Source: Rhodovibrio sodomensis
GTDB lineage: Bacteria; Pseudomonadota; Alphaproteobacteria; Kiloniellales; Rhodovibrionaceae
Length of the DNA stretch: 37,285 bases
Reading direction: 5' to 3'
Assembly (NCBI RefSeq): GCF_016583645.1
Contig: NZ_NRRL01000043.1
Span: 1 to 37,285 of the forward strand
Part shown: positions 7,613 through 15,820 of the stretch, in pieces
How positions within the stretch are numbered: the first letter of the stretch is position 1
Layout of the letters: each line of letters opens with the position of its first letter
The notes under the pieces: model-generated
Databases searched by the model: none
The model's input: only the letters and a program-made list of their open reading frames with translations
What the model was told of the DNA's origin: nothing
Translations under genes and position numbers: made by a program

Positions 7613-7861
7613 GGAAAGCGTGACAACGCAATGCGTTGCCTCGAAGTGCGTTCGGGTCTCGATCTGTAACGAGTTGCGGCATTTCGTTGTCACGCCTTCC
7701 GAGCCAGCACTCGATAACGGGATCGTATAGCATGTCACGCTTTCGGAAGAGTGCAGCTCTTACGAGACGATGAGCCTGTCACGCCTTCCATATAGATTCT
7801 CTATTCTAGATAAGAATAAGAGATAAGAAGATGAAACATAAAGAGTTTGGAAAGCGTGACA
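7613..7861. repeat. Five 13-bp iteron-like repeats
   Basis: The motif GGAA(A/G)GCGTGACA occurs at 7613-7625 and 7849-7861 on the plus strand, and its complement TGTCACGC(C/T)TTCC at 7688-7700, 7733-7745 (last base g) and 7777-7789. The arrangement is + - - - +. The three inner copies are 45 and 44 bp apart and the outer ones 75 and 72 bp away, nearly symmetric. A 7+1+7 palindrome (7624-7638) overlaps the first copy. Such clusters are typical of plasmid or satellite replication origins, or of multi-site operators. Confidence 0.8.
7790..7848. other. AT-rich stretch, possible DNA unwinding element
   Basis: Fifty-nine bases between the fourth and fifth 13-bp repeats are strongly AT-rich, with purine-rich runs such as gataagaataagagataag. 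The surrounding sequence is GC-rich. Next to iterons this looks like a duplex unwinding element, though it could equally be a promoter region. No gene is supported from 7597 to 8028. Confidence 0.5.
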
Positions 7862-8028
7862 TCTTGCAAAGGCGTCGGGACGGGAGGCGCTGAAATTCAA
7901 AGACATAAAGTATATGAAAGAGGCCTCGGCCCCGCTTGCGGCTCGCCCAAAGAGACTCAAGAAAATGCCGGGAGGGCTGACGCCTCGTTTCTGCGATCTC
8001 TGGATCAGCAGGGGTGGTGGTTCGGCGT

Positions 8029-8577
8029 TCAACCTCCGGTGCGCTCTCCCCTCCGCCACTCCCAAGGCATCACAAACCGGCCCCGCCAGACCCCGGCCCC
8101 GGCACTCTCTGCCTTCCGTTCCTCGCCCACGAACTCCGTCGAGTAACGCCGGTAGGCGACGGCCCAGCCCTGCTCGACCATCCAGGCGTTCAGGTTGGTG
8201 CCGTCGGCGTAGCAGACGGCGATCAACCGACCGTATCGATCCTCTTCGTCGCCCACGCAGCGCACGGTGTCGCCCGCGACCCGGTCGCGCAGCGCCCGCG
8301 TGCTCCGGCGCCCGCACGGCCAGCGCCGACCGCCGTCGAGGCAGGTTTGATCGCTCTCGGGCGCGTCGATCCCGTGCAGCCGGACGCGCTTTCCCTCGAT
8401 GGCGAGGGTGTCGCCGTCGATGACGCGGGCGTTCCCCACCAAGTTGCTGCCTGTAGCCGGCACACGCTCGTCCATCGCGACGAACGTGCCGACGCCGACC
8501 AGCGCCGTCAGGGCGATGAAGCCAAGGGACCGGCGCAGTGAACGCAGCGACGATCTGAGGCCAGTCGGGAGCGGCAT
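8029..8577 (-). CDS. Thermonuclease (SNase-like) family protein, membrane-anchored
   Basis: About 182 residues from the ATG at 8577; the frame continues upstream to a GTG at 8694 and neither start has a clear Shine-Dalgarno. The basic N-terminus and one hydrophobic helix (LGFIALTALVGVGTFVAM) act as a signal anchor. The staphylococcal-nuclease domain follows: VIDGDTLAIEGKRVRLHGID, then APES, then DRYGRLIAVCY. The catalytic residues seen are R and E in RLHGIDAPE and R in YGR, with Asp ligands in DGDT and GID. C-terminal motifs (LNAWMVEQGWAVAYRRY) are also conserved. It is predicted to be a calcium-dependent nuclease acting outside the cytoplasm. Its role in the island is unknown. Confidence 0.9.
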   Translation of the reverse strand: MPLPTGLRSSLRSLRRSLGFIALTALVGVGTFVAMDERVPATGSNLVGNARVIDGDTLAIEGKRVRLHGIDAPESDQTCLDGGRRWPCGRRSTRALRDRVAGDTVRCVGDEEDRYGRLIAVCYADGTNLNAWMVEQGWAVAYRRYSTEFVGEERKAESAGAGVWRGRFVMPWEWRRGERTGG

Positions 8578-8759
8578 CGGCGATTTCGAACGCCCTGGCC
8601 TTCCTCGCCGGGCGCGGCCCTTCCGAGGACGACCACTACGCCAGCCGTGTTTCGGGTAGCGCCGGGGTGATCGGACATGTCGCGGCATGGGCACAGCTCA
8701 GGAGCGAACCGTTGAGGGAGAACTCGTCAGAGCACGATGCGCTCAGCCGGCTTAACGAT

Positions 8760-9155
8760 TTACGAACCGTCGGCGTCGGACCGCACGCAGGCCGACAGCA
8801 GATCGATCACGGCCTTCCGGGTGCGCTCATCGACCTGATACGCCAGCCCCATCAAGCGCACGGCGTCGCGATCCTCTGGAGCGAGTTCGTCATCGGCTAT
8901 GGGTTGGCTTTCGACGACCTCGTGGTACTCGCGCAGCATCGCCTCCGGCGTCGTGCCGAGCGCGTAACTGAGATCGAGCAACACCGTGAACCGGACACGG
9001 TTGGTCCCCTTCTCGTACTTTTGCACCTGTTGGAAAGTCATGCCGACGCGCTGAGCGAGTTTGGTCTGGCTGAGGCCGGCTCGTGCTCGTGCCCGGCGGA
9101 TGACCTTGCCGAGGGCGATTTCGCGATGGTCGGTCGTCATGGTGGTTAGGTTCAT
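8760..9155 (-). CDS. Xre-family helix-turn-helix regulator
   Basis: About 131 residues from ATG 9155 (MNLTTMTTDHREIALGK); ATG 9140 is an alternative and neither has a good Shine-Dalgarno. The HTH_3 domain spans about residues 10-70, with RARARAGLSQTKLAQRVGMT then FQQVQKYEKGTNRV, a clear Cro/C1-type fold. The C-terminal part (ADDELAPEDRDAVRLMGLAY, then DERTRKAVIDLLSA) is typical of alphaproteobacterial Xre proteins that dimerise there. It is a likely repressor controlling island genes. It lies upstream of the thermonuclease gene on the same strand, with a gap of about 180 bp. Confidence 0.9.
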   Translation of the reverse strand: MNLTTMTTDHREIALGKVIRRARARAGLSQTKLAQRVGMTFQQVQKYEKGTNRVRFTVLLDLSYALGTTPEAMLREYHEVVESQPIADDELAPEDRDAVRLMGLAYQVDERTRKAVIDLLSACVRSDADGS

Positions 9156-9363
9156 CTGGTAGTCGTCTGACTGCGTGGCCGGCGTGGAGCCACGGGGGCG
9201 ACGTAGGGGGCGCTGTCGAGAATGCGGTTCCCGCCGTTTTCCCGGCCCGTGAGCGGGCGCAAGCGAGTTTGGGCTGGTTGGGGGTGCAGGACGACCAAAG
9301 GCGCGCTGTACGGGTTTCAGAACGACCTTTCCGCGAGGCGCTGTCAACCTTGCCGCGAAACAC

Positions 9364-9762
9364 CTACGCGTCTGACTCAAGCTTCAGCACAGAGGGGCAG
9401 TGGGAACACCGCGACGCCGCTGGGATCACCGAGATGCAGTAGACGCAATTCTTCTTCTCAGGCAGCAACGTCGGCGCGTCGGGCGTTTTGTTGCGCAGTT
9501 TGAGCCAGGTGATCTGCCGGACCACCGCGAACATGGCGGTGGCGATGATCTTGAAGTGGACCGCCGCATTGATGAACAGGCCGTGGTTGAGACTTGGGGC
9601 GCCGGCGGCTTGCGCCTTGGCCAGGGTCGCGTAGTCGCCCGGCCCGAGCGGGCCGAAAAGCTCGGTGAAGTCCACGACCCTGAGCAACAGAACAATACTG
9701 CGCATCAAAATGCCGTGGCGCGACGCCATCCGATCATTCGGGCAATCGCCATATCGAGCCAT
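9364..9762 (-). pseudogene. mscL: Large-conductance mechanosensitive channel, N-terminally truncated remnant
   Basis: The frame matches the second half of MscL. VDFTELFGPLG corresponds to the family's VDFxxLF, then comes a periplasmic loop, NHGLFINAAVHFKIIATAMF matches TM2 (GxFINxxIdFlIiAfaiF), then VVRQITWLKLRNK and the Cys tail CVYCISVIPAASRCSHC. Only a degraded trace of the first helix is left (GILMRSIVLLLRVVDF for DILMPPIGLLLGGVDF). The N-terminal TM1 pore sequence (VxDLAVGVIIGAAF) is missing. It is therefore unlikely to form a channel. It is a relic left by an earlier insertion or deletion. Confidence 0.8.
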
Positions 9763-9905
9763 ACATCACAATCGCCCAGGTGAATACCTAAAAAAAACTA
9801 TGCTTGTGCCTACATCGATACCTCATCTTTGCGATCACAAAAGCGCGTGTAGGCAGTTAACGTGCATCCGTGACGAGCATAGCAACACGCGGGGAGTGCG
9901 GTCGT

Positions 9906-10928
9906 ATGCAACCAGTTCGTATCACAATGCTGGCAGGCGCAAGTGCCTTTCTCCTAAATGCAGCGGCTGCTGCATCGGAGTTTACGTCCGTAACATCACG
10001 AGTTGATGTCTCTAACCCAGAAGTGTTCGCGGATCAATTTGACGACCCTTTCACCGAATCACCTTACGCCTTTCCAGTCGATGACGGTGATTTGAATACT
10101 TCTTCGCCCTCGAGCATCTCTTCGCAGTACAATTTGACATACGATGGGGTCAATTCATATGGAGAGTCTTCGACATTCACTGTTTCTGGTGAAAATCGTG
10201 CTCAAGCGGGGTTTGGAAGGTTAAAAGCCTCCACCGTCGCGACCTTTGACAGTCCGTTGCCGCCAGAAGACAACGAGCCGTACGTGTACGACGGTAGCGG
10301 ACCGGTCTTCGAGGTCGCCACCAATCCTGACGGCGTGCCAAGCATCGTCCAGCCTTTGTCACGCGCGAGCTTCTCGGACACACTGGAACTCGAAAGCGTT
10401 GAAAATATTGAATCCGTTCAGTTAAAATTTGATCTAACGGGGATCAACTCAATCACCGCTCCAATTAATTCACCATTATACTTTCAGAGTAGCGTGTTCG
10501 TGTCTGACACATACGGATCAATATTCTCTGATCAAATCGACTCTGGAGCGGGTTTGCGCGAGTATAATGAAACTATAACATCGAACCTATTCCCGGTAAG
10601 CGATGGTAGGGCAGACATATCTTTCACGCTGGACACAGAGCTTGCGCTAACAGTGAGTGATTTCACAGGAGATTTGCCACGAGGGCTCGAATTTTTTGGG
10701 GCGAACGATTTTTACAACACCTTTGAGTTCCTATCTTTAACTGCGTTTAATTCTGATGGTGAAGAAATCATTATCACCGACGTGCGCGGCACAGGTGGTG
10801 GCGACATCTATTTGAGCGCGTCCGCTACACCGGTGCCCCTTCCGGCAACAATATGGTTAATTCTTGTCGGAGGGCTACCGTTGGCTTGCGCTAAAATCGG
10901 TGTCCGTATCAGTGGAAAAACCGTGTGA
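9906..10928 (+). CDS. Secreted protein with VPLPA-CTERM sorting signal
   Basis: About 340 residues; the ATG at 9906 (MQPVRITMLAGASAFLLNAA) gives a signal peptide ending near AAAASEF. The mature part is acidic, Ser/Thr/Asn-rich and beta-rich, with no cysteine and no enzymatic motif. The C-terminus has TPVPLPATIWLILVGGLPLA followed by a short basic tail, the layout of VPLPA-CTERM/PEP-CTERM proteins: sorting motif, transmembrane helix, positive tail. Such proteins are processed by an exosortase and exported with exopolysaccharide. No exosortase gene is in the window. The gene is clearly AT-richer than its neighbours, suggesting recent transfer. Confidence 0.85.
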   Translation: MQPVRITMLAGASAFLLNAAAAASEFTSVTSRVDVSNPEVFADQFDDPFTESPYAFPVDDGDLNTSSPSSISSQYNLTYDGVNSYGESSTFTVSGENRAQAGFGRLKASTVATFDSPLPPEDNEPYVYDGSGPVFEVATNPDGVPSIVQPLSRASFSDTLELESVENIESVQLKFDLTGINSITAPINSPLYFQSSVFVSDTYGSIFSDQIDSGAGLREYNETITSNLFPVSDGRADISFTLDTELALTVSDFTGDLPRGLEFFGANDFYNTFEFLSLTAFNSDGEEIIITDVRGTGGGDIYLSASATPVPLPATIWLILVGGLPLACAKIGVRISGKTV

Positions 10929-11205
10929 GGAAGAGGAGGACATGGGGTGCTCATGGTGCCGCACGTCTATACCTGAGCGCCCGCTCAACCTTTCCCGTTG
11001 CGATTCCTTAAAGCCCCGACGTGCTGAACTTCTCGTCGATCCCGACGGCGGATACGAATGACATTGTGCGTCTTCGTCGATTTGCCGCTCAGTCAAGGTG
11101 TGCGGACGTGTTTGGGCTGGAACAGGTAGGCGAACGATTGGCGCACACTCAGCGCCCAGGTTTCCGCGTCCTACGCGCAGTTGTGCGCAAGGGAGACAAG
11201 CCGGG

Positions 11206-12360
11206 TCAGAAGATTTCGTCCTGCGCCTTCCGGTCCTGGTACGCCAGATCGTCCGGCGCCGGCAGCCCAGCGCCCAACAGCGCGTCGATGTCCAGGATGC
11301 CGTTCGAGCGGTCGGGCCAGTAGTCGCCCTCCACCGGCTGGCTGGTGATCGCCAGCAGGTGGCGGAACGCCTCCACCCGCTGCCAGGGCTCTCGGTAGAG
11401 ATCGTCGATCCGGTCCTGGTGCTGACGCAGCCACATCGCAGCAGCGGCGGCCACGTGGACGGTCGCGTAGGACGTGCCGTCGCCGGTGCCGTAATCACCC
11501 GCGCTGACGGACCCGTCGGTCAGCACGCTGTTCGCCCGGAATACGTCGTCGGCCGGCGCCCACACGTCGATGGAGCGCTGCGCCATGGATTCCTCGTACT
11601 CGAACCATACCATTCGGTCGTCGCGGATTCCGCCGACACCGATGGTGCGGGAGAACTTGCCGGGGTAAGTCACGCGATCAACGACTTGGCCGCCAGCACC
11701 CACCAGGACGATCCCGCGCTCGTAAGCGTGATCGACCGCTTCGCCGAGATGCCGTTGCCCGAACAGGCTCATCTGCGGGAGACCGATGCTCATCGAGATG
11801 ACCTCGCAGGCGTTGATGTCCACGCCGTGCCGGATCGCCTCAGCCACGTGCTTTCGAGCCTGCTTTGAGTGGATCACGACGTGGTTGATCGCCCGGTAAG
11901 GTACAATGGGGAGCCCAGGCGCGACGCCGACGAAGCTGCCAGGCAGGTTGCCGCAGAGAACGCTCCCGACGCGCGTGCCGTGGCCGGGCGTGCCCTCGTA
12001 AGCCAGCGGGTCAAAGGGCCGCCGTCCGCGCTCGATCAGGTTGAGCCCGTCATCCACTCGCACGAACGGGCTTTCGCCGTCCTGCGAAGGGCCGAACACG
12101 GGGTGCTCCGTGTAGCCGGTGTCGATCAGCGCGACCTCGATCTCGTTCCAATCGATCTGACCGGAGCCGTCGGTGCGTCGAGGTAGACGGTCGCGCGCTT
12201 GGCGGCCCCGCACCATGTCGATGTTCCAGAACTTGTCGGTCATGGTGATCACCCCGAGCCTGACGGCACCCGAGCTGGTCTTCGGCTCGCCTTTGGGTCC
12301 GCTTGCGTCGCGGTCCGAAAATACGAGCCGGTCCCAGTCTGGTGCTATACCATTTTCCAT
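11206..12360 (-). CDS. Subtilisin-like (S8) serine peptidase, probably cytoplasmic
   Basis: About 384 residues from ATG 12360. ATG 12243, with GGGGTG 7 nt upstream, is an alternative that would keep the whole catalytic domain. The triad is visible: D80 in VALIDTGY, H127 in GHGTRVGS and S297 in GDGTSYATVHVAA. The WNIDM segment and the GVAPGLPIVPYR strand also fit S8. No signal peptide or propeptide is seen, so it may act inside the cell. The oxyanion-hole asparagine of the usual AAGN motif seems replaced (LVGAGGQ, Q225). The last 60 residues (EPWQRVEAFRHLLAIT, DRSNGILDIDALL) are an extra tail. It is divergent from a zinc-ribbon miniprotein. Confidence 0.9.
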   Translation of the reverse strand: MENGIAPDWDRLVFSDRDASGPKGEPKTSSGAVRLGVITMTDKFWNIDMVRGRQARDRLPRRTDGSGQIDWNEIEVALIDTGYTEHPVFGPSQDGESPFVRVDDGLNLIERGRRPFDPLAYEGTPGHGTRVGSVLCGNLPGSFVGVAPGLPIVPYRAINHVVIHSKQARKHVAEAIRHGVDINACEVISMSIGLPQMSLFGQRHLGEAVDHAYERGIVLVGAGGQVVDRVTYPGKFSRTIGVGGIRDDRMVWFEYEESMAQRSIDVWAPADDVFRANSVLTDGSVSAGDYGTGDGTSYATVHVAAAAAMWLRQHQDRIDDLYREPWQRVEAFRHLLAITSQPVEGDYWPDRSNGILDIDALLGAGLPAPDDLAYQDRKAQDEIF

Positions 12361-12423
12361 CCTGCAACAGGATTTGGTTAGTCTGTGGTTGTCAGTGAAT
12401 CGAAAGCGGATGAGATCGTGCCC

Positions 12424-12594
12424 ATGAACACCGACGACATCGCGCCGACGACCGACCACGTCGCCGCCGAGCGGCGCTGTCTTCAGTGCCATCAGGCGTT
12501 CATGAGCCGATGGGTCGGTGAGCGCATCTGCCGGAGCTGCAAGGGCCGGCATGAATGGCGCGAGGGCACGCACTCGATGGTCCCGGACTGGTGA
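12424..12594 (+). CDS. Zinc-ribbon miniprotein, 56 aa
   Basis: The ATG at 12424 is taken as start; an in-frame GTG at 12385 would add 13 residues. RRCLQCHQAFMSRWVGERIC and RSCKG give two CxxC knuckles 16 residues apart, so the protein should bind one zinc ion. The short tail is charged and ends in VPDW. It starts 63 bp from the start of the divergent S8 peptidase, so they probably share a control region. The partner is unknown; it could be a regulator or a substrate-like partner. Confidence 0.7.
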   Translation: MNTDDIAPTTDHVAAERRCLQCHQAFMSRWVGERICRSCKGRHEWREGTHSMVPDW

Positions 12595-12963
12595 AGGTGT
12601 TGATCGCACCGGTCTTTGAGCACCAGACAACGACCGCGCTGCCCGCTAACCTCAACGTCAAGTTGATTCTTCAGAATCACTTGATCTTTTGCTGAGGATT
12701 CCTTGCGCTTTCGGCTGTCGGGCGCCTTGGCTGAGCTAGGAATATGTTCCGTTATATAAGAATGTCATCCATCCGCGATTTTTGTGCCCAGAGGTGCGCG
12801 TTTTCTTACAGTTAGCGGCCCCGCGCCGGTGATGATTTGCGCACTATGTGCGGCCTTTAGCCGTTCTGGGTTGCCCAGGTGGCGGCGCCACCTTCAGCGC
12901 CTTTCCACCGGGCGTTTCTGGGCGTTTCAGCGCAAGCCGACGCGCCTTCGATGAGAGGAGAGC
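12595..12963. other. Gap without a supported gene
   Basis: AT-richer sequence with no open frame of coding character. It ends in a strong ribosome-binding site (gagaggagagc, 12952-12963) for the broken methyltransferase gene. A direct repeat gggcgtttc occurs twice just before it (about 12911-12929). Confidence 0.4.
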
Positions 12964-13582
12964 ATGGACACGACCGATCCGCGCGCACTGGGACAAGGTC
13001 TACGCTGAGAAGGCCGAGGACGAGCTGAGCTGGACGCAGCGGGCACCCGCGATGTCGCTGCGCATGATCCACAGGTGCCAGCTCGGTCAAGACGACCCCA
13101 TCGTGGATGTCGGCGCCGGCACCTCGCGGCTGATCGACGATCTGCTCGGTGTCGGCTATCGCGACGTGAGCCTGCTCGACATCTCGGCGAACGCGCTCGA
13201 CCGGGTGCAAGACCGTCGGGACGACCGTTCAGACCTCATCGAACGGATCGTTGCCAACGTGACCACCTGGGAGCCGGGCCGCTCCTACAAGCTGTGGCAC
13301 GACCGAGCGGTGCTGCACTTCCTGACCGAGCCGGAACGGCGCCAGGGCTACCTTGACGCGCTGCACGCAGGCCTGGAACGCGGCGGTCAATTCATCGTCG
13401 CCACGTTCGCTCTGGGCGGACCGGAAAAGTGCAGCGGGTTGCCCGTGGTCCGCTACGGCGCCGATGACCTGGCCGCGCTGCTGGGCGAGGCGTGGATGTT
13501 GCAGGAGGTCGAACGCGAAGATCACATGACGCCAGGCGGTCGGGTCCAGCCTTTCACCTGGTGCCGGTTCCGGCGCGATTGA
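12964..13582 (+). pseudogene. Class I SAM-dependent methyltransferase, frameshifted at the N-terminus
   Basis: An ATG with a strong Shine-Dalgarno (GAGGAG) starts at 12964 and encodes MDTTDPRA, but its frame stops at 13006-13008. From about 12985 a different frame continues HWDKVYAEKAEDELSWTQ to the stop at 13582. A one-base loss near 12985 explains both: restoring it gives MDTTDPRAHWDKVY. The body is a typical class I methyltransferase: the SAM-binding IVDVGAGTSRLIDDLL motif, acidic end of strand 2 in DISANAL, and WHDRAVLHFL as motif IV. The substrate is unknown. Either the gene is inactive, or the base is a sequence error, or a rare in-frame start (GTG 12848) is used. Confidence 0.7.
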
Positions 13583-13796
13583 CCGAGACACTCTTGCGTG
13601 GCTCGCTTCATCAGACAGTACGCCTTCGCCGTCCAACAGTCAGGCGCAAATTCCGATATTCAATGTTTGTTCATACTCATTTTTTTGTATTTTAGTGAAT
13701 CAGCGCATCTTCAGGTTGCGTTCAATATCACAGAAATCTCACGGTTGACGATCCCGGCAGAAGCTGGGGCGATACAACGGTGAACAGGGGGTTTCG

Positions 13797-14414
13797 ATGA
13801 AAGTGACTACAGGAATCTTCGTGGTTGCCGCCTCGGCGGCTCTGCTGTCCGCTTGTGCACAGGTCGAGACGAGCAAACCCACGGCACAGATGGAACCAGC
13901 CGAGAAGACGATGCACCCTGTCGGGACAACACTGGTCGTCAATGATATGGGTGAACAGGTGACGTGGGAGAAGGTCGCGACCAACGACAAGGGGAGTGTT
14001 TGGCAAGGGTCGAACGGGTGCAGATACACGCAAACAAACAGTAACACCTTCGCGCCTACTGTGAAATTCGAGAACTGCAACGGGAATACCGGGACCCAGG
14101 AAATTCAGTCGAAGAGCGGGTCTCTTTTCCCGCTTGACGTGGGAAATACCGCATCGTGGAAGTTTACGGGGCAGGACCAACAATATAATTGGACTGGGGC
14201 ACGGCGTTGTGAGGTCCAAGAAGAGGTTCGTCTGACCGTACCAGCGGGAACGTACGACGCGTACAAGGTGTCGTGTCGCGACGACTGGAGCGCACGGACC
14301 TACTACTATGCACCTGAAGTAGCTGCAAACGCGGCGTTCACGCGCGTACACAAGGAACGCGGCAAGGTCGCTGACAGCCGGCTGGTGAAAGCGCCCAGTC
14401 AACCGAGTTCGTAG
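13797..14414 (+). CDS. Predicted lipoprotein, 205 aa
   Basis: The ATG at 13797 has AGGGGG upstream. The N-terminus MKVTTGIFVVAASAALLSAC carries a lipobox (LSAC), so the protein should be lipidated at Cys20 and anchored in a membrane facing the periplasm. The mature part contains six more cysteines and many aromatic and Asn/Gly residues (GSVWQGSNGCRYTQTNSN, CNGNTG). It ends with a TYDAYKVSCRDDWSARTYYY segment like that of periplasmic proteins with a beta-sandwich fold. No family recognised. It is a single gene after an AT-rich upstream region that probably contains its promoter. Confidence 0.8.
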   Translation: MKVTTGIFVVAASAALLSACAQVETSKPTAQMEPAEKTMHPVGTTLVVNDMGEQVTWEKVATNDKGSVWQGSNGCRYTQTNSNTFAPTVKFENCNGNTGTQEIQSKSGSLFPLDVGNTASWKFTGQDQQYNWTGARRCEVQEEVRLTVPAGTYDAYKVSCRDDWSARTYYYAPEVAANAAFTRVHKERGKVADSRLVKAPSQPSS

Positions 14415-14631
14415 AATTTTCTGACACAAAGTTAAGTGTAGACGTGGATCGGCGCGAAGGGGGTGTTCGTCGTTGATTGCGTTAGGCGGAAGCCGCTGCG
14501 TGATCTCTCCAATCCTTCGCGACCGGTCCACTTCCCCGCTCTGTGTTTCTGGCGGCGTGGAGAGGTTGCGGCACATGATGGGGGCCTGTCGCACCCTCTG
14601 ACAGATATGATCCAGCTTCTGGAAGCGCGTG

Positions 14632-15234
14632 ATGCTCCACATCCCTGGCATCGCTCAACTCAAGATCGTCATAGAGGGCATCGATCCGCCGATCTGGCGA
14701 CGCCTGCTGGTGCCGCGCGAGACGCTGCTTGGCGATCTGCACCACATGATCCAGTCCGCCTTCGGCTGGTGGGACTATCACCTGCACGAGTTTGAAATCG
14801 GCGGCCTTCGCTACGGCGATGCCGAGCTGCTTGAGGATGGCGCGTTCGAGGAGGACCCGCGCGTATTCGATGAGACCGGCGTACGCCTGTACGACTTCGC
14901 GCCTGACGCGCCGCCGTTTTTGTACCGCTACGACTTCGGCGACGACTGGCATCACTACGTGGAGATCGAGAAGCTGCTGATGCGGGAGAAGGACTGCAAG
15001 TACCCGGCCTGCATCGAGGGTGCACGCTCGCGACCACCCGAGGATGTTGGGGGTGTCGGCGGTTACGCCGAGTTCCTTGAGGCGTTCCATGACCCGGAGC
15101 ATGAAGACCACCACGACATGCGGCGATGGGCCGGTCGCGGATTTCACCCGGAGAAGTTCGACTTGGAGAAGACGAACAAAGACGTGCGGCTTGCGGTGCG
15201 CCGGGCACAGCGACGGCGGAATGAGGGGTGGTAG
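14632..15234 (+). CDS. pRiA4b ORF-3 family protein, copy 2
   Basis: About 200 residues from ATG 14632 (MLHIPGIAQLKIVIEGIDPP); a GTG directly before it is an alternative. The same family layout as at 2242 is present: a PIWRRLLVPRETLLGDLHHM segment, an FGWWDYHLHEFEIGG helix, the central YRYDFGDDWHHYVEIEKLL motif, and PPEDVGGVGGYAEFLEAF. The DFGD and PPEDVGG motifs match copy 1, but the rest is clearly diverged. The biochemical role of the family is not known. No operon partner is obvious. Confidence 0.9.
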   Translation: MLHIPGIAQLKIVIEGIDPPIWRRLLVPRETLLGDLHHMIQSAFGWWDYHLHEFEIGGLRYGDAELLEDGAFEEDPRVFDETGVRLYDFAPDAPPFLYRYDFGDDWHHYVEIEKLLMREKDCKYPACIEGARSRPPEDVGGVGGYAEFLEAFHDPEHEDHHDMRRWAGRGFHPEKFDLEKTNKDVRLAVRRAQRRRNEGW

Positions 15235-15734
15235 GAAGGCGCTTCGATGGGCTTGTATGAGAATGCGGATGAGCAGGCGATTTTAGGCGCTTCGACTTCG
15301 CTTGCAACTCTTAGATGTGCTTCTATGTAGGTCTTCTGGTTTTTGGAGCGATACCGATGAACCCAATGCAAGTGCCGGAGCTGGGCCAAACGCCGGTCAG
15401 CACCCCAAGACCACAATCGCACATCCTCGAAGCTCTCAAGCTCGAAGGTCTCGGCCCCCTATAGACCGCGCTCTCAAGCTCCATGAAGCGTCCTGTCAAG
15501 TGCTCATTGGCTCTCAGCGTAAAAATGCGACCACAGGGTCGTTTGTGACCGTCTCAACGTGTTCACGATGGGAAAAGCAAAATAGTGCAGGGTGGGCGAG
15601 GATGCGCTCGGGTGATGCCGTGCTCAGGTGCGCATGCGTTGCCCGGAAGTCAGGTGCGCTGCTAGAAACGAGTCGCGGCGCACGCCTCTCAACTCGCTAC
15701 ATTTAGTGGGCGATCCACTTGGACGTTCACGCGA
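15235..15734. other. Gap without a supported gene
   Basis: Frames in this 500-bp stretch lack coding character and ribosome-binding sites. It may contain the promoter or body of a small RNA that ends at the hairpin 15821-15846, but no promoter could be fixed. Confidence 0.35.
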
Positions 15735-15815
15735 ATGACAAGTTATCTGATCGACCTGGCCTTGCTCAGCCTGAAACTGTGGATCATCTACTTCTCCATG
15801 CAGCAGGGTCGCTAG
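15735..15815 (+). CDS. Possible 26-aa hydrophobic peptide
   Basis: ATG 15735 to TAG 15813-15815 encodes a peptide beginning MTSYLIDLALLSLKLWIIYF and ending SMQQGR. It is almost entirely one transmembrane helix with a short polar C-terminus. The stop is 5 nt before a strong C(UUCG)G hairpin, so transcription through the frame is likely. No good Shine-Dalgarno is seen (GGAC 11 nt upstream). Short hydrophobic peptides of this kind include type I toxins and small membrane regulators. The coding status is uncertain. Confidence 0.35.
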   Translation: MTSYLIDLALLSLKLWIIYFSMQQGR

Positions 15816-15820
15816 AGACG

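Noticed and set aside
7613..7861. CRISPR array
   Set aside because: The 13-bp repeats are too short, occur in both orientations and have unequal spacers; no cas genes are present.
15302..15706. Plus-strand 134-aa frame
   Set aside because: No Shine-Dalgarno, low-complexity composition and no recognisable domain.
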